Shown one piece after another: positions 11,617 to 23,368 of a stretch of 54,955 nt of DNA. The stretch is from assembly GCA_032433595.1 (NCBI GenBank), contig JASWJB010000301.1:1-54955 (forward strand). The letters run 5' to 3'. Source of the stretch: Conoideocrella luteorostrata. Taxonomy: Eukaryota; Ascomycota; Sordariomycetes; Hypocreales; Clavicipitaceae. The translations under genes were made by a program, and so were the position numbers. The first letter of the stretch is position 1. Each line of letters begins with the position of its first letter. The notes beneath the pieces are model-generated. The model did not search any database, was not told the DNA's origin, and was given only the letters and a program-made list of their open reading frames with translations.

Positions 11617-12937
11617 CATACGTGGAATACAAATATGGACTGTCAGCGGGGGGATTGTATGCAATTGGCTCTACTCCGTACAACGGCGGCGTTTGGGCGT
11701 CAGGGTTTCTCCTTCTTCTTTCCATATAGCCGCCAACCTTAGCTTGTCTTGGCAGACCTTTTGAACCCCGACTTGGAACAGGCACTTTGCCGTACGATAT
11801 TGGATTATGCGCCATCTCTCAAGACTCCTCTATACAGTACAGCGATAACGCAATATTGATACCTAAACGAGTTTAGCAGGCACACTGACATGTACAAGCA
11901 GCGCTTGTTGGATGACAAGCGTCCCATCCAGCGAGCAATGCGCTCCCACGTATCTATTTGGACCCTCTCGAGACGGGGCATGACATGCTTGGGTGGACCT
12001 ATCGAACAGCTCGTCTAATCTTTCCACGATATACATACAAGAATCTGCTTGGCTGTGTTCCATCATGGGGTGCGGGTGGTCCATAGAAGAAAACAGGGCT
12101 AATTAATTACATTGGTTGTGGATGGAGGTGTAGGCGACGAGCCCGTACGTTGTAACAATCCGGATCTGGTTTTTTGGGAATTTATATCTCCCTTGTTCAA
12201 AAACGAGTTCCGACAGGCAGAGGAAATGGAGGCAAATCGAGGAGGCAAATCAACATGCACCTAGTTTGGAGGGAATACACGATCTTGACATTAGCACTCA
12301 CCCCCCCTTCGGAGGAGGCTCAGTCGAATTAGCCAACCGCGCGCTATTATATCTTATATATTCACTTCTCCTGGCAATATCCAGTTAAGGTCGACAAAGA
12401 TAAATAATAACACTTCTCCGCCTCTTTAACGTTCAACCCTGCCTCAAGGCCCATCTACTTCGTTCGTCTTTACTCGTGAACCGTTGAACATGAAATAATA
12501 TAATTTTTTGATTGGCTACAGTATACTAAGTACATGCTCAAGCACCCACTGTCCAAGTTACAGCGACACCATAGTTGTTCAAGTTGCACCAGTTGGTTCG
12601 AGCTGTCGCATCGGAGCAAGCCATTGATACGAACAGGCAGGGGGCGCGAGCTGTCAAAGAAGAACAAAGACAGAGAAAAAAAACCCCCCCGAGCTTCGAC
12701 TGATTGCAAGGCCGACCGTTGAGTCGAATCCTCCAGGCACTTTTGACCACATGTCTCTCCGCACCGCTGGCTGGATGGACGTGTCGTGTCGTGTCGTTAT
12801 CTGGGCGAGCGCCACGAGATCTCTAGGCATTGCTGGGCATCGCCAAGGACATGTCGCCAAGTCGGCTCAGTCGGTGCCGATAATACACGGCGACGGGGAG
12901 AGGTTGTGCGCCTTTGCGACCCCATCGCCTGACATGG

Positions 12938-12956
12938 TTTTTTTTTTTTTTTTTTT
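12938..12956. repeat. Poly-T run
   Basis: Nineteen consecutive T residues in the gene-free span; a mononucleotide microsatellite. Confidence 0.9.
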
Positions 12957-15488
12957 GGGTTGGCCCAGCTTAGATGGATGCCAATAAAACAACGGTGATG
13001 GTTGCCAGTGTTGTGTTGGCCCTCGACAAGACATTCGGCGCGTGAGGTGTGCACGCACCACCCCAGGATTTTGACTTCGCCAATCGACTTCTGGAAAATT
13101 CGTTCTCGACTAGCGGTGGCGAGGAGGCACTGTTAGTTACGCCATACGCCATAGCTTAACTACGGACTACACAACCATAGCAACTGCACCATGTAGCTAA
13201 GTTATGCTTACTCCGTACTCCGTATTCCCATGACCAGTTCGCCGCCAGGCGGTCGGGGAGCTGAAATGCCGTATTATGCACATGGTTGCTTGGATTACGG
13301 GAGTACCGTCCAGTGCAATGCAACTACATATGTACATCGTTCCGAGGTCCTCGCTCTGCAAATCCTCCCGTCCACCAACCACCCAACCCTGTCGCTTGTT
13401 TTGCCTTAGTGCCTGTTCCTGACCCCGGACGAAATGTAATCTTGGCCCCAACCAGAACGCTATTCACATGTGGCACCAGGGATCTGCTCGCACAAAAAGA
13501 TAGCTGGTTCTGACTACGGAGCACATAAGCATGACACAGCTCCCGCGATGCATCTGTCTATCCTTTTGGTCGAACGATGTGCACGGAGCAATGGAGGGCA
13601 CACCACACTCTTTAGCGCATCATCGGCGGGGGGATACAGGCGTGACAGGCTGGGCTACAGAGCATGTACTTGGAGAAGCCAAAATAGTTACACAACAAAG
13701 GGCACAGGGCTCGACTGAGTACGGAGTATGCCTCCATATGATAACCAGCTTCTAGTACTGTGCCCCGCCTACGTGCATACGATATATTAGTCGAGATTTT
13801 TACACCCTGTTCACCGCACCTCATGTGCTGATGCTGTGCGTCGTTATAAGCTCTCGCTCCGAATACCGAATCTACTGCTCTCGCAGTCGCTCGTTTGTGT
13901 TTCCTAGCAATGGGGTCCTTGCGCGCGAGAAAAAGCGGGCGTGGCAACTCCCGATAAAGGGGTGCGTCGAGTGCGTCAAGTAAGAAGTTAATATCACGAG
14001 ACGAAGTGCTCTGTGTGGCACTCCGTATATTGCAGTGCTGTATCAATGTAAGTGCAGCGGCTGGGGATAACACGAAGAACCGCTTCTGGTGCTTCGTACT
14101 TGATCTGTCGCTCACTCAGTCTTACGCCGAGACTACTCGTCTCCCGCGATGGACTGAAATGACTGGCTGACTGACTTGATTAGCCTCCTAGACTTTGGGA
14201 ACTTTTTGTCTGCTGCCAAGACCGCGGGCGAGGGCGAGATGTCCAATTCGGCGGAGACGAGAGGCTTGGTGGTGTCCGGCGACGGCCATTGTGATGCCGG
14301 ATGCCTCTCTCTCTCGTCTCCTTCCTCGCCACCTCCCCGTGGTCAGTACCAACCAGCCTCCACTCCTCCAACACGTCGTCTGCCCGCACACCACACCGAC
14401 ACACACACCTCTTACCTCATGAGGGCTCGGCTACTGTGCATGCATGCATGCGCATGCAACGCAAATTCTGTATTCTAGTCTGTGCTCCGCTCCAAGCTGC
14501 AATGTTTCATCCCGATCGATGAGGTTGCCACGCGCCACAGCAGCAAGGGCCATATCCCGCAGGCCAAAGTTAGCCCACCAATAGCCGTGCTTTATTTATC
14601 AATACCATGTTGGTTGATACAAACAGTGTTTCTTTCTTGTCGTGTGCCATCGGCGGGTTTCCCCAAAGAATCCGCGGCATAACCATGCGGTTGGTTCTTT
14701 ACCACCTCTAGCGGAGAGATTGGTTTTCTTCCTCTTCCCTCCTCCTTTCCCTTCTCTTTTTTGCGCCCTCACAAACCTTCCCAACACGGCCGTGGTCTTT
14801 TTGTCTCTCTTCAGCCGCACCGTTTCTAATGGCTGAGGGTCGCCTCCGGGTGGTTTTCGTGAGACCTATGTCAGACGCTTTCTGAAGGCCCCGTGCGGCT
14901 TAAGACTAGGGGTTTTTTTTTCCCTCAATCCTCGGCCTGTTGTGATGTCGTAGTTCATGACATGTCGACGGGAAGCCCAATCTCATTATCCATTTCCAGA
15001 CCCTCCTCGCGGGATCTGGAGTTGTAATACTAGCAAAACAGACTCTGGAGATTGCCGTCTGTACCCGCCTCCACAATGTTACCCCGTGTTCTTCCCCAGC
15101 TGCTCCATTTCTCCCGCCTTTTCTTCTTTGTCTTACCCTCCCCGGCCAGCTAGTTGACCAGACAAGGTTAACCGCCCGTTCCCCAGGCCGCGATGGATTC
15201 TATCCTACTAAACCTTGTTTTTTATTTGGTAATAATCGTACAATGTGATCTGCGGGGAAGGACGTGAGACAAAAGTCACTGATCGTACGTATGAAAGTAC
15301 AATGGGCTCCGTATCATGCAATGCTGCCAAAAGAGACAGTATGATTCTGCCCCGAATCCGTATTGAAAATTCCCAGATCTCCTTCCCATCTCGTATTATA
15401 CAGTGCAGGTCCTTCTGTTCAAAGCCTTCCCCAGGTTAATTCCGCCGGTGACAAATATTCTTGTTTTTAATCCCCGCATATTCCCGTC

Positions 15489-16179
15489 CTACTTTGAGTC
15501 CAGACCTACTTCTCGTCTCATCTCCTCCCGCTGTGCATCCGCCTCCTGCTGCTGCGTCTTGGCAGCACTAAAAACGGCCTTCTTCCGCCGCTCCTCTTCT
15601 TCCTTGAGCACGATCCAAACTTGATTTTTCAAACGTTAGTAGCTGTCTTGTGCTCGTTCGGTTCCATCGGGGCTCCCATTTCGGTTCTCGCCGAAAAGAA
15701 CAAAATCCCGTCATGTAACCCTCCTCTTTTGACATGGCCTTTTGACAGGGCCTTTTGACAGCGCCAAGCTGTCTACAGGACCTCGTGTTTTTTCAATTTT
15801 TATTGCCGTACCCCGTGTCTCTAACAGAATAATGAAGGAAGGTTCACTGACTTGGTTTATCCGATTTGGAATATTCCTTCAACCGCACCACAAAGTCATC
15901 AAACTCTTGCTGGCGCTCCTCCCGCCCCTCGATACTCTTCTTCAAAAGATCAGGGTTGTATCGTGATCGTAGCTCCTCTTCCGTCGGGGTGAGACGCATG
16001 GTTAATAGTGGTCCGCCGATACTAATTGCTGCGCCGCTGATGATAACAAAACAAGTTAGCTGTCATTCCTCCGTTGTTTGCACCCCAATGATAGCTTTCA
16101 TCATTGTGAGATCTCGCTGCGTGACATACCCGACTAGGACCTTGGTCCAGAGCCTCCAGTTCGTAGGTTGTTTCCCCAT
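15489..16179 (-). CDS. cbp4: CBP4, ubiquinol-cytochrome c reductase (complex III) assembly factor
   Basis: Small mitochondrial inner-membrane protein needed to stabilise newly made cytochrome b during complex III assembly (yeast Cbp4 family knowledge). Exons on the minus strand are 16179-16130, 16036-15852 and 15619-15489, with a GTATGT donor for intron 1 and a GTCAGT donor for intron 2; the total is 366 nt, 121 residues. The N-terminus [13 protein letters not shown] leads into a short hydrophobic span (about residues 14-29), then [15 protein letters not shown], the [20 protein letters not shown] block and a charged Lys/Glu-rich tail; this order is diagnostic of CBP4. No single exon is long enough to be obvious, so the model rests on the protein match across all three. 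The downstream neighbour is a gene-free span; upstream is the epoxide hydrolase stop. Confidence 0.92.
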
Positions 16180-16949
16180 GGCTGCCTTGGCTCCTCCTGG
16201 CTGTGTCGCGAGTGCTGCGCAGTATGTATCATCCGTGTGTCGCGGTTGCGCTCGCTCTGATTTCTCGTGGTTCCTTCGTTTTGGAATAGCCGTCGCCTGT
16301 TCTTTTTTTTTTTGGCGATGCGATCTGGTAGCTTTGCTCTCGAGGACTGGGAATATTGCCGGCCGCGATGGATGAGGTAAGCGGTGAGGGGGTAGGTAAA
16401 TGTAGGCATCATCGGCGCTACGGCCGTGTGGCTGTGCCGGAGTGGCTGTACTGCTCGCTGTAGGTTGTGTCCCCCATTAATAGTTGAAATAGTCTCCTAT
16501 GTTTTTCTTGGGACGTTATTTGAATGAATAAAGCCGTATAGCAGCCACGGGATAATTGGGATACTTTAAGGTATATGCACTCCAGACGGAGTATGAATTG
16601 TGGGATATAAACACGCATATCATTAGAAATTAAAGCTAGGATCGGAAAGGGTGCGTTGTCCGGCGGATGCACATCAAAGTCGGTGTAAGTTACAATAACA
16701 CTCGGAGTATCATGGCATTGCAGTTTAGTATTTACCGACATAATAATAGTGTACGACTTATATATCCTTACGAAGTCGACATTTCCAAAACAATCGAGTT
16801 TACCAATATTACGGCATGACCGACATATGATCATCAATTAAGCACAAGGCTCCCCTTCAAGACACCCTATCCTGGGCCATATTCATGGCGCCGCGGGTCT
16901 AATTCCGCGGTCATCCAATGCACAAGGACCTATTGAGACAATACTCATC
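16180..16949. promoter_or_regulatory. cbp4 upstream region
   Basis: About 770 nt between the cbp4 start and the epoxide hydrolase stop, both on the minus strand. It is AT-rich in its right half. No other gene was recognised. Confidence 0.5.
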
Positions 16950-18323
16950 TCAAGTAAACTGTCTAGCAACATGCTTCGCACCCTGCTCATACATCTCCCT
17001 CAAGTCCTTCACCAGCGCCTCTGGCCTCTCATGGGCAGCAAAATGCCCACCATCGGCATGAACTTTCTCAAACACAACGGGCCCGAGGGTCCTCCCCCAA
17101 GTCAGGGGCGGGAGAGACAAGTCCTTTGGAAAATACGACAGCCCCAACGGCACATTAGGCACGTAACCGGTGCCCTTTCCCGTTTCCTCGAGCTCCGCAT
17201 GAGTGCTTTCGTAGTAGATGCGCACGCTGGCGGCAGCACCGGCCGTCGAGAATTGATAGATGGAAACCCAAGTCAGGATCTCGTCATCAGTCCAGGGGTA
17301 GCTATCTGTCCAGTCGTGCAGCTTCTCATAGATCCATGCCAGCAAAGCAACGGGGTCGGCGAGAGCAATGCCGATTGTGGAGGGGCGGGTGCTCTGCTCG
17401 ACGTTGTATCCTCTGCCTTCGGTTTGGAACCACTCCGAGCGTCGGCAGAACTCTTTCTCGTAGCTGGTGTATGGGAGCAGCATGTGCTTGATGAACAGCA
17501 ACGGTGTCTTGGTGAACGTTGGGGGAGATCTGACCCGAATATAGTTGATGTGTGATGCGAGGCAGTGAGTCGGGTAGCGGATGCCGATCATGCGAGTGAT
17601 AATGAAGCCCCAGTCGCCGCCTTGAGTGACTATTTCGAGTTGATCTCCGTCAGAACGACACAACAAACAAATCTGAAGTGTTTGGGTGAAGGCTTTGCTG
17701 TCTGCGTCGGTTTGGCCATGGGACAGACTCACCGTATTTGTTGTATCCCAGCGCTAGCATGACCTTGTGGCAAACCTCAGCGTACTGGGGGATGCTGAAT
17801 CCCCTCTGCTTCACGGCGTCTGAGAAACCAAAGTTGGGGAGCGAAGGGGCCACAACATGAAACGACTGACCCTCCGCCGCGTCCGTGAGAAGCGGCAGGA
17901 TCTTCGCAACTTCCATGAAGTGTCCCGGCCCTATCTCTTCATGATTAGTTTCGCTTCCCGTCGTCGTGATATCGCAGAGTTGGCAAGAGACTCACAGCCA
18001 TGACAGAACAGGAGGGGGATACTTCCGGGACGGGGACTCGTTTTATGCACAAAGTGAACACACAGACTCCCAAAGCCCTCCACATTGACGGTTGTTTTGA
18101 ACTGCGGCAGCTCAGCATTCAACCTGGCTTCCTGGGCGCGCCAGTCGAACCCGTCTTTCCAGTACTTGGCGAGACGCTGGACGTCATCTCGGGGTGCGCC
18201 GTACGCCCAGTCATTGGAGAAGTCTACCTCGTCGGGGAGGTCGGATACCGCTAGTTTGTCCTTCAGCCTCTTTATGGCTGCGTCGGGCACGGCAATCTTG
18301 AATGGCGTCATGTTGCTGGTCAT
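16950..18323 (-). CDS. Epoxide hydrolase, EHN-domain / microsomal type (alpha/beta hydrolase)
   Basis: Hydrolyses epoxides to diols; in fungi such enzymes serve in detoxification or secondary metabolism. Exons on the minus strand are 18323-17996, 17930-17733 and 17629-16950; the product is 401 residues, typical for the family. The N-terminal EHN domain spans about residues 5-80 ([18 protein letters not shown], then the [10 protein letters not shown] block). The oxyanion motif is HGWPGH at 108-113, the catalytic nucleophile is Asp181 in TQGGDWG, and the likely catalytic histidine is His371 in DGGHFAAHE. There is no clear N-terminal membrane anchor, so the enzyme may be soluble. The intron 2 acceptor has an in-frame alternative about 15 nt upstream (adding five residues); the shorter form fits the family better. 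A TATA-like box lies about 155 nt upstream. Confidence 0.93.
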
Positions 18324-19169
18324 TTTGTTTGCTGCTTGTTATGTGCACTGGTGGTGGGTGATGTGGGGGGTATCAGTGTATGTTGTGTGACAGTTGAACA
18401 TGGACCGACAGCAGATGCTGATTGAACTTGGAGGGAGATGGTTGCTCTGCGATGTGTTGGACGAGCCCAGTCTTTTTATATCGCTGAAGGCGTTAATTTA
18501 ATGTGCATTGTCGGTAAGGAGGTGCAGGTAAAGTGCATGCAGATGATTACAAATGGAAGTAATTGATGTCACGCCCTAACCGTGTCAAACTGCGTGAACG
18601 GCCGCCGACGCAATGCAACACAGCGCAATGTCGGCCACGCGCTCTAGACTTGAGCACCAGTATGGCCCTACAAATAGAACACTTGACAAATAGCTCATTT
18701 AACATAATAGGAAATGCGTGTTCTGATAATTCAACACAAGTCATGAAACTAGTGTCAAGCCCATCTTATCATTGTACGTTGTGAAGCTAGTGTTACAGTG
18801 GGAGGCAACAAGTTCTTGCATCCCTTCGGGCTTCTTCAACGTCACCGTCACTTCTCTGTAGAGCAACCAAAACAAATGATTGATACTTTGTGTACCGACC
18901 TTCCGCTTCTGGAACTGATTCTACTCAATAGGGCATTGGGTGAATCAAATTCTGAAGAATTCTATCATTAATTGCATGTGCTTCCTTAGCTGCTTAGTGG
19001 GTTCGCGGTACCAGCAACCATGCAAAAACTTATTGCCTCATATGTAGTTGTATCTGCTGCGGGGCAATTCTCTAACTAGTTCTTCCAAATCTACCTCAAA
19101 ACCAAGTTAGCATTTGCCATCAAAACCCTCAGCTCGGAAAAGGGACAAAACCTCAAAATCATTCCTCGA
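18324..19169. promoter_or_regulatory. Epoxide hydrolase promoter and RdRP 3' flank
   Basis: About 850 nt between two minus-strand genes. Apart from the TATA-like box at 18473-18482 no further element or gene was recognised. Confidence 0.5.
18473..18482 (-). promoter_or_regulatory. Candidate TATA box of the epoxide hydrolase gene
   Basis: GATATAAAAA on the minus strand about 155 nt upstream of the start codon. It is a good match to a TATA element; the function is inferred. Confidence 0.4.
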
Positions 19170-22100
19170 TTAATCTTCCCCCGTTCCGATCACAGCAGCC
19201 AATCGATCAAGAAGAGCACTATCGGCCTCCGAAGTCGGCGTCAATCTGTCATCTGAATATATATCCTCGTCCTCGTCCTCATCATGGACAGCACTTCCAC
19301 TCTCTGGAACAGTCGGTGTGGCGGCCGGCGCCATTCCAGTAGCCAAGGGGTGAATTGCGACAGATTTGGAATGATCAGATAGAGGTTCCATGGGAGTGGG
19401 CGGGTTCATAGGAGGCCAGCGTTGAGCGGCCGCAAGTACAGCCTTCCCGGGCTTATAGGTTTTACCCATGGCAAGCTTGATCATGACCCAATGGAATATC
19501 CACGGGAAACTAATCAGCGGCACACGGGGTCTGTCTCCCTCATCACCATCGCCTTCGGGCTCGCGAGCAGCTTTATCCTGCTCCGCCGTGATCTTGTACA
19601 TAGCCGCGACAAATTTTTCTAGCGACTCCTCTCGCGACTCCTCTCGTCTATCGCTGCCTATTTCCTTGTAGCATTGCTCTCTGAAACGTTGCTTTAAAGC
19701 ACCGTATTCCTGGCCCAGCTCTTCCTGACGCTTGTAGTCACTGCCAATTCTGGGCTTGGACAATGCCCAACCGCTATAAAGCTCAAACTCGGTTTTGACA
19801 TCATACTGCACGAGAAGGCGGCCAACGGAGATGTCGTACTGAGTCTTGATTTTTTTGGCTGCGTTAAGCGTTTCTTGGCCGATTTCGAACTTTTCGAGAA
19901 TCCTGTTGTCGAATGCATGCTCCGAGCTGGGATGAAATTGGATCGTGTGTTTAACGACCTCATCGAACACCGCGCCCAATGCTTTGTTAGATCGGTATGT
20001 TATCTTCGCCCTCTTTTCCATAAAGTGCGGCCACCTCTTCGGCGCCTCTTTGCGGTCAAAAGTGGCTGGCTCTCCTGTTTTTGGGTAGTCTACAGCTTTG
20101 GAGTGTTGATCTGCCAGTTTTAAACCTTTTATGTCACACAGTCAGTATGAAAAGCCATGCGAGCCAAGTTGGTCAGAGGGCTTCTTACATTTCTGCGACT
20201 TTGGTCCCTCTTGATCTGCAAAGCATAAATGTGCTGTTGCAATCAACGGAAGAACATCATTTTTCATGTAGTTGACGAAGAACTCTCTCATGTCATCGAC
20301 CGCAACATCTCGGTCTAGTTCTCGGGGTTTTGGCCCTTGATAGTTCATCGGAGGATGATTCCATTCGCTGGGAATGAGCTCAGGGTCCCAGATGACGAAA
20401 AAGTCGTCACCGTCAAGATCGCCACCGGACAACATGTTTGGAATCGGTCGGTCTCCTGTCGAAGGGAAAATGACAACGTTACTCAAATGTCTCAATCTCG
20501 GATTGTCGACCGCTTGGACAACCCGAATATCTCCAGGATGAAGGGATGGATTTCTCCCCACAATGCAGACGCCATGGATGACGGTCTTCTGATTATGATC
20601 TGGGTTTGCGACCTGTAAGAAAATTTGAGGAAGCTTGTTGACGTCTTTGTCGGAGGAACCTTCAGTCTCTCGAGAGTGACCTCTAAGGGTTCCTGTTTCG
20701 TCGACACAGCCGAGAACAAAGGCACTCTGGGGAATATGTATCCGTGCCTTTTCCTTTAGTAGTCGAAATGACCAAGATATCCAAAGATTCAAAAGATTGG
20801 AAACGAATGGCTCCTTAACTCCAGGCGCGTCTCCCACAGCTCCAGATGTCTTAAAGCCAGCTTTCAACAGCTCAGCAAGCACCAGCGACGACTGATTCTC
20901 GTCGACAAACTTCGTGAGCAGCTGAACTGCAACAGAACAGTCCTTCGATGCCTTCTCAAATGATTGGATCTGGTCACGTAAGAGCCTAAGAAAGGCCATC
21001 TGCGGCACCCCAAGACTCTGGAGGATTGTGACGGTTTGTCGATTTAGTGTTGCAGTGGCATGGGTCGCACACCGAATGACCTCCAAACTCCTGGATTTGG
21101 AACTGAATTTGTCCTGGGAATGGCGAGTGTGAACTTCCATTCGCTTAACATGTTCTGGCCAAACGACGAGGACGCCTTTGCTACCGCCCATACGGAACTG
21201 AAATGCAGTTGGTTCGCTCAACACGTCTAGTGTCATGTCTTGCATGATGGCTTGGGCAAGAAACTTAGAAATGCGACCAACGCCATCGGTGAAGCAGTAA
21301 CCATTCCGTTCTATGTCATCTATGCGTTTGATTTCCGGTACAGGTATTCCCCTTATCTCCCGTGTTGTAGAAAAGCACTGGCCTAAGCGCGCGCCGTACT
21401 TGGCAACAATCTTGATGTGGTCAAATTGACCCATCCAGGCCCGCATATCGTCACAAGATACATTGTTGGTAGGGCAGAAGAAATAGGCACCGTTTTGCCT
21501 AAGCTGGGAATTTCCGAAGGCCAGAAATTCGTACACACGATGCCCAATCCGGATGCCTTCGAATAAAGTCCTCCTCACACGCTTCCAGATATCTTCGTTG
21601 TGGAACTTATTAATGCCAATGCTGCCAGATTCAGATTCTTCGAGGAACTGAATACGGAGAAACCGATCCTGCAATTGGCTGTATTGACGGAAGACCCTAT
21701 TAGATGTTTCCACAGTTGGGGTCGAGAAGAGTATTGTTGTGGGAGTAATGGATGCTTTTCGCACGTATGCACAATAGTGCGGAATTTTACTGCTAGGAGG
21801 AACATAAAACTCCGCGTCTTCCATATCGAAGAGTTCCATAGGCTCAAAAAGCTTACTATCTTGATCAGCAAGATATTCGAGTCGACGGGTGGCATCCTGA
21901 GGTGAGAGACTGGCGAGTCGTTGAAGAAACTCAAGACCAATTGTGTACTCATTCAGGATACCACGGGAAATGCAGACCTCAAGCTGGTATCGAACGACAA
22001 ACTCCAGGTGCACAATGGGCGGTAAGCCAAGTAAGGCCGACGGTTGATCTGCTCTGACCGAAGACGGATGATCCAGGAATTGCCATGCCCCGAGAGAATC

Positions 22101-22712
22101 CTGCGTGGTCTCGAATTCGCAGTTTCCACGGATTGTAACATTGCACTCTGCCAGGAACGACAGAAGACGTTCATATGACTTGGACGAGAGAGCGTCTTTT
22201 TTGAGTGAAAGTCGAAATGCAGTCCACCGTCCAATGTTGTATCCATCAGGCGTGTCACTTTGAAGGGAGACTGGATGTCTGAGATTTTCACTCGTTTGAA
22301 GAATATCAGTCGCTCTATACCAAATATTACCTGCACCCCATTGTAGCGAGTTATTGACAGTATCATTCTTTCGGAAATACTTGGGCGGGCGGGGCAAGGG
22401 GATGACCAGGTGTCGAAAGTTTTGTTCGCTTGAAGACTCAAAAACTGTTTTAATCGTAGACAAGTCAATGGAGATTTGAAAGATTGATCTGGATTTTGCC
22501 CAACTGTTGGCTTTCGAGGGCTCTGTGAACAAAGGAAAGAAGATATTGATCTGCCTGCGCTGGACATCAACCTCTAACGAAAGAGCAGCGGAATAGCTGG
22601 ACTTCATAATTCGCATTAAAGACGGCTTGAGCATGCATCCAAAACTTAGCGAACTCAGCTTAAGCTCCAATGCTCCTGGTCCTGGGGCAGCCAGGCGTCG
22701 TCGTGAGGCCAT
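19170..22712 (-). CDS. Eukaryotic RNA-dependent RNA polymerase (Rdp1/SAD-1-like RdRP)
   Basis: Makes double-stranded RNA from single-stranded transcripts and feeds the Dicer/Argonaute silencing pathway (family role). Two exons on the minus strand, 22712-20189 and 20125-19170, with a 63 nt intron (GTAAGA donor, AAAAG acceptor); the product is 1159 residues. The catalytic DLDGD motif is at about residues 765-769, in the context NMLSGGDLDGDDFFVIWD. Just after the intron comes the family block HSKAVDYPKTG. An N-terminal RdRP-type segment covers most of exon 1. The C-terminus is acidic (DEDEDEDIYSDD) and probably disordered. By its N-terminal blocks it looks closer to Rdp1/SAD-1 than to the longer QDE-1; that assignment is an inference. 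A stop codon lies shortly upstream of the ATG, so any extra N-terminal domain would need an unseen exon. Confidence 0.93.
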
Positions 22713-23337
22713 CTTGGTGGAAATGGTCTAGAACCAAGAGAGAAATTCGATAACTAAACCCAAGAGCGGATGAATGAATGAAAGGAAGGAAGAAGGGAAG
22801 GGCAGGGCATGGCATGGCTGGCGAACAGGCAAAGCGAGTTGTTTGTGGAGGTGCGTGTTTGTGCGCGTGCCGAGTTGTGTGACGAGACTCTTGCCACTTT
22901 CACGTTTCGCTGACTTTTAGGTGCGATTGCGCTGTTACACAAGTTGACCTCATGCACTGAGTATTTTGAATGCTTGTGCACGGGTAATCACGCCGAATAA
23001 ATGCAGGGTCATTGTTCGGCACAGCAGTCTGTTTGTTCCAAGCAACTCTCTCGGCAGTATTGTTACGAGATGCATACTAATTGTGCGTACGTTCTCTTAG
23101 CAATGGGCTAGACTTGCTCAGCCCACCATTATACTGCTTTATTAATTTGTTAAGTTGGCACGCAGGCGAGAGATAGTGTCCATTGTTATTGATGTCAGTG
23201 GAATACTTGATATCTCTGTCATATCATCAGAACTGAATCACCCGCCAAAAACAAAACAATAGCTCAACAATGAGCTGCATTCGCCATCGGACGCAACGTA
23301 GCTCTCTCCGGTATCTAGGTAAGTAGTTGAGACCGGA

Positions 23338-23368
23338 CATTTTTCATTTTTCATTTTTCATTTTTTTT
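23338..23368. repeat. ATTTTTC short tandem repeat
   Basis: Three to four copies of a 7-bp ATTTTTC unit ending in a T-run, in the RdRP upstream spacer. Confidence 0.8.

Larger units (their letters stand above)
8717..15488. other. 6.8 kb gene-free span
   Basis: Between the OPT start and the cbp4 stop I recognise no gene. The span holds repeated TACGGAGTA/TACTCCGTA motifs (for example 9485, 9990, 11597, 11608, 11672, 13209, 13216, 13720), two short tandem arrays (8960-9000, 9739-9781), a T-run at 12938-12956 and a pyrimidine-rich tract at about 14700-14800. Two long open frames on the minus strand, 9048-9710 and 11126-11815, look like chance frames running through the repeats. Confidence 0.55.

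Noticed and set aside
11126..11815. 229-codon open frame on the minus strand
   Set aside because: It reads through the 20-bp palindrome and another TACGGAGTA motif, matches no known domain, and has no supporting intron or neighbour evidence.
14820..14926. Possible small RNA gene ending in a nine-T run
   Set aside because: No A-box, B-box, snoRNA box or known RNA core was found; the T-run alone is not enough.
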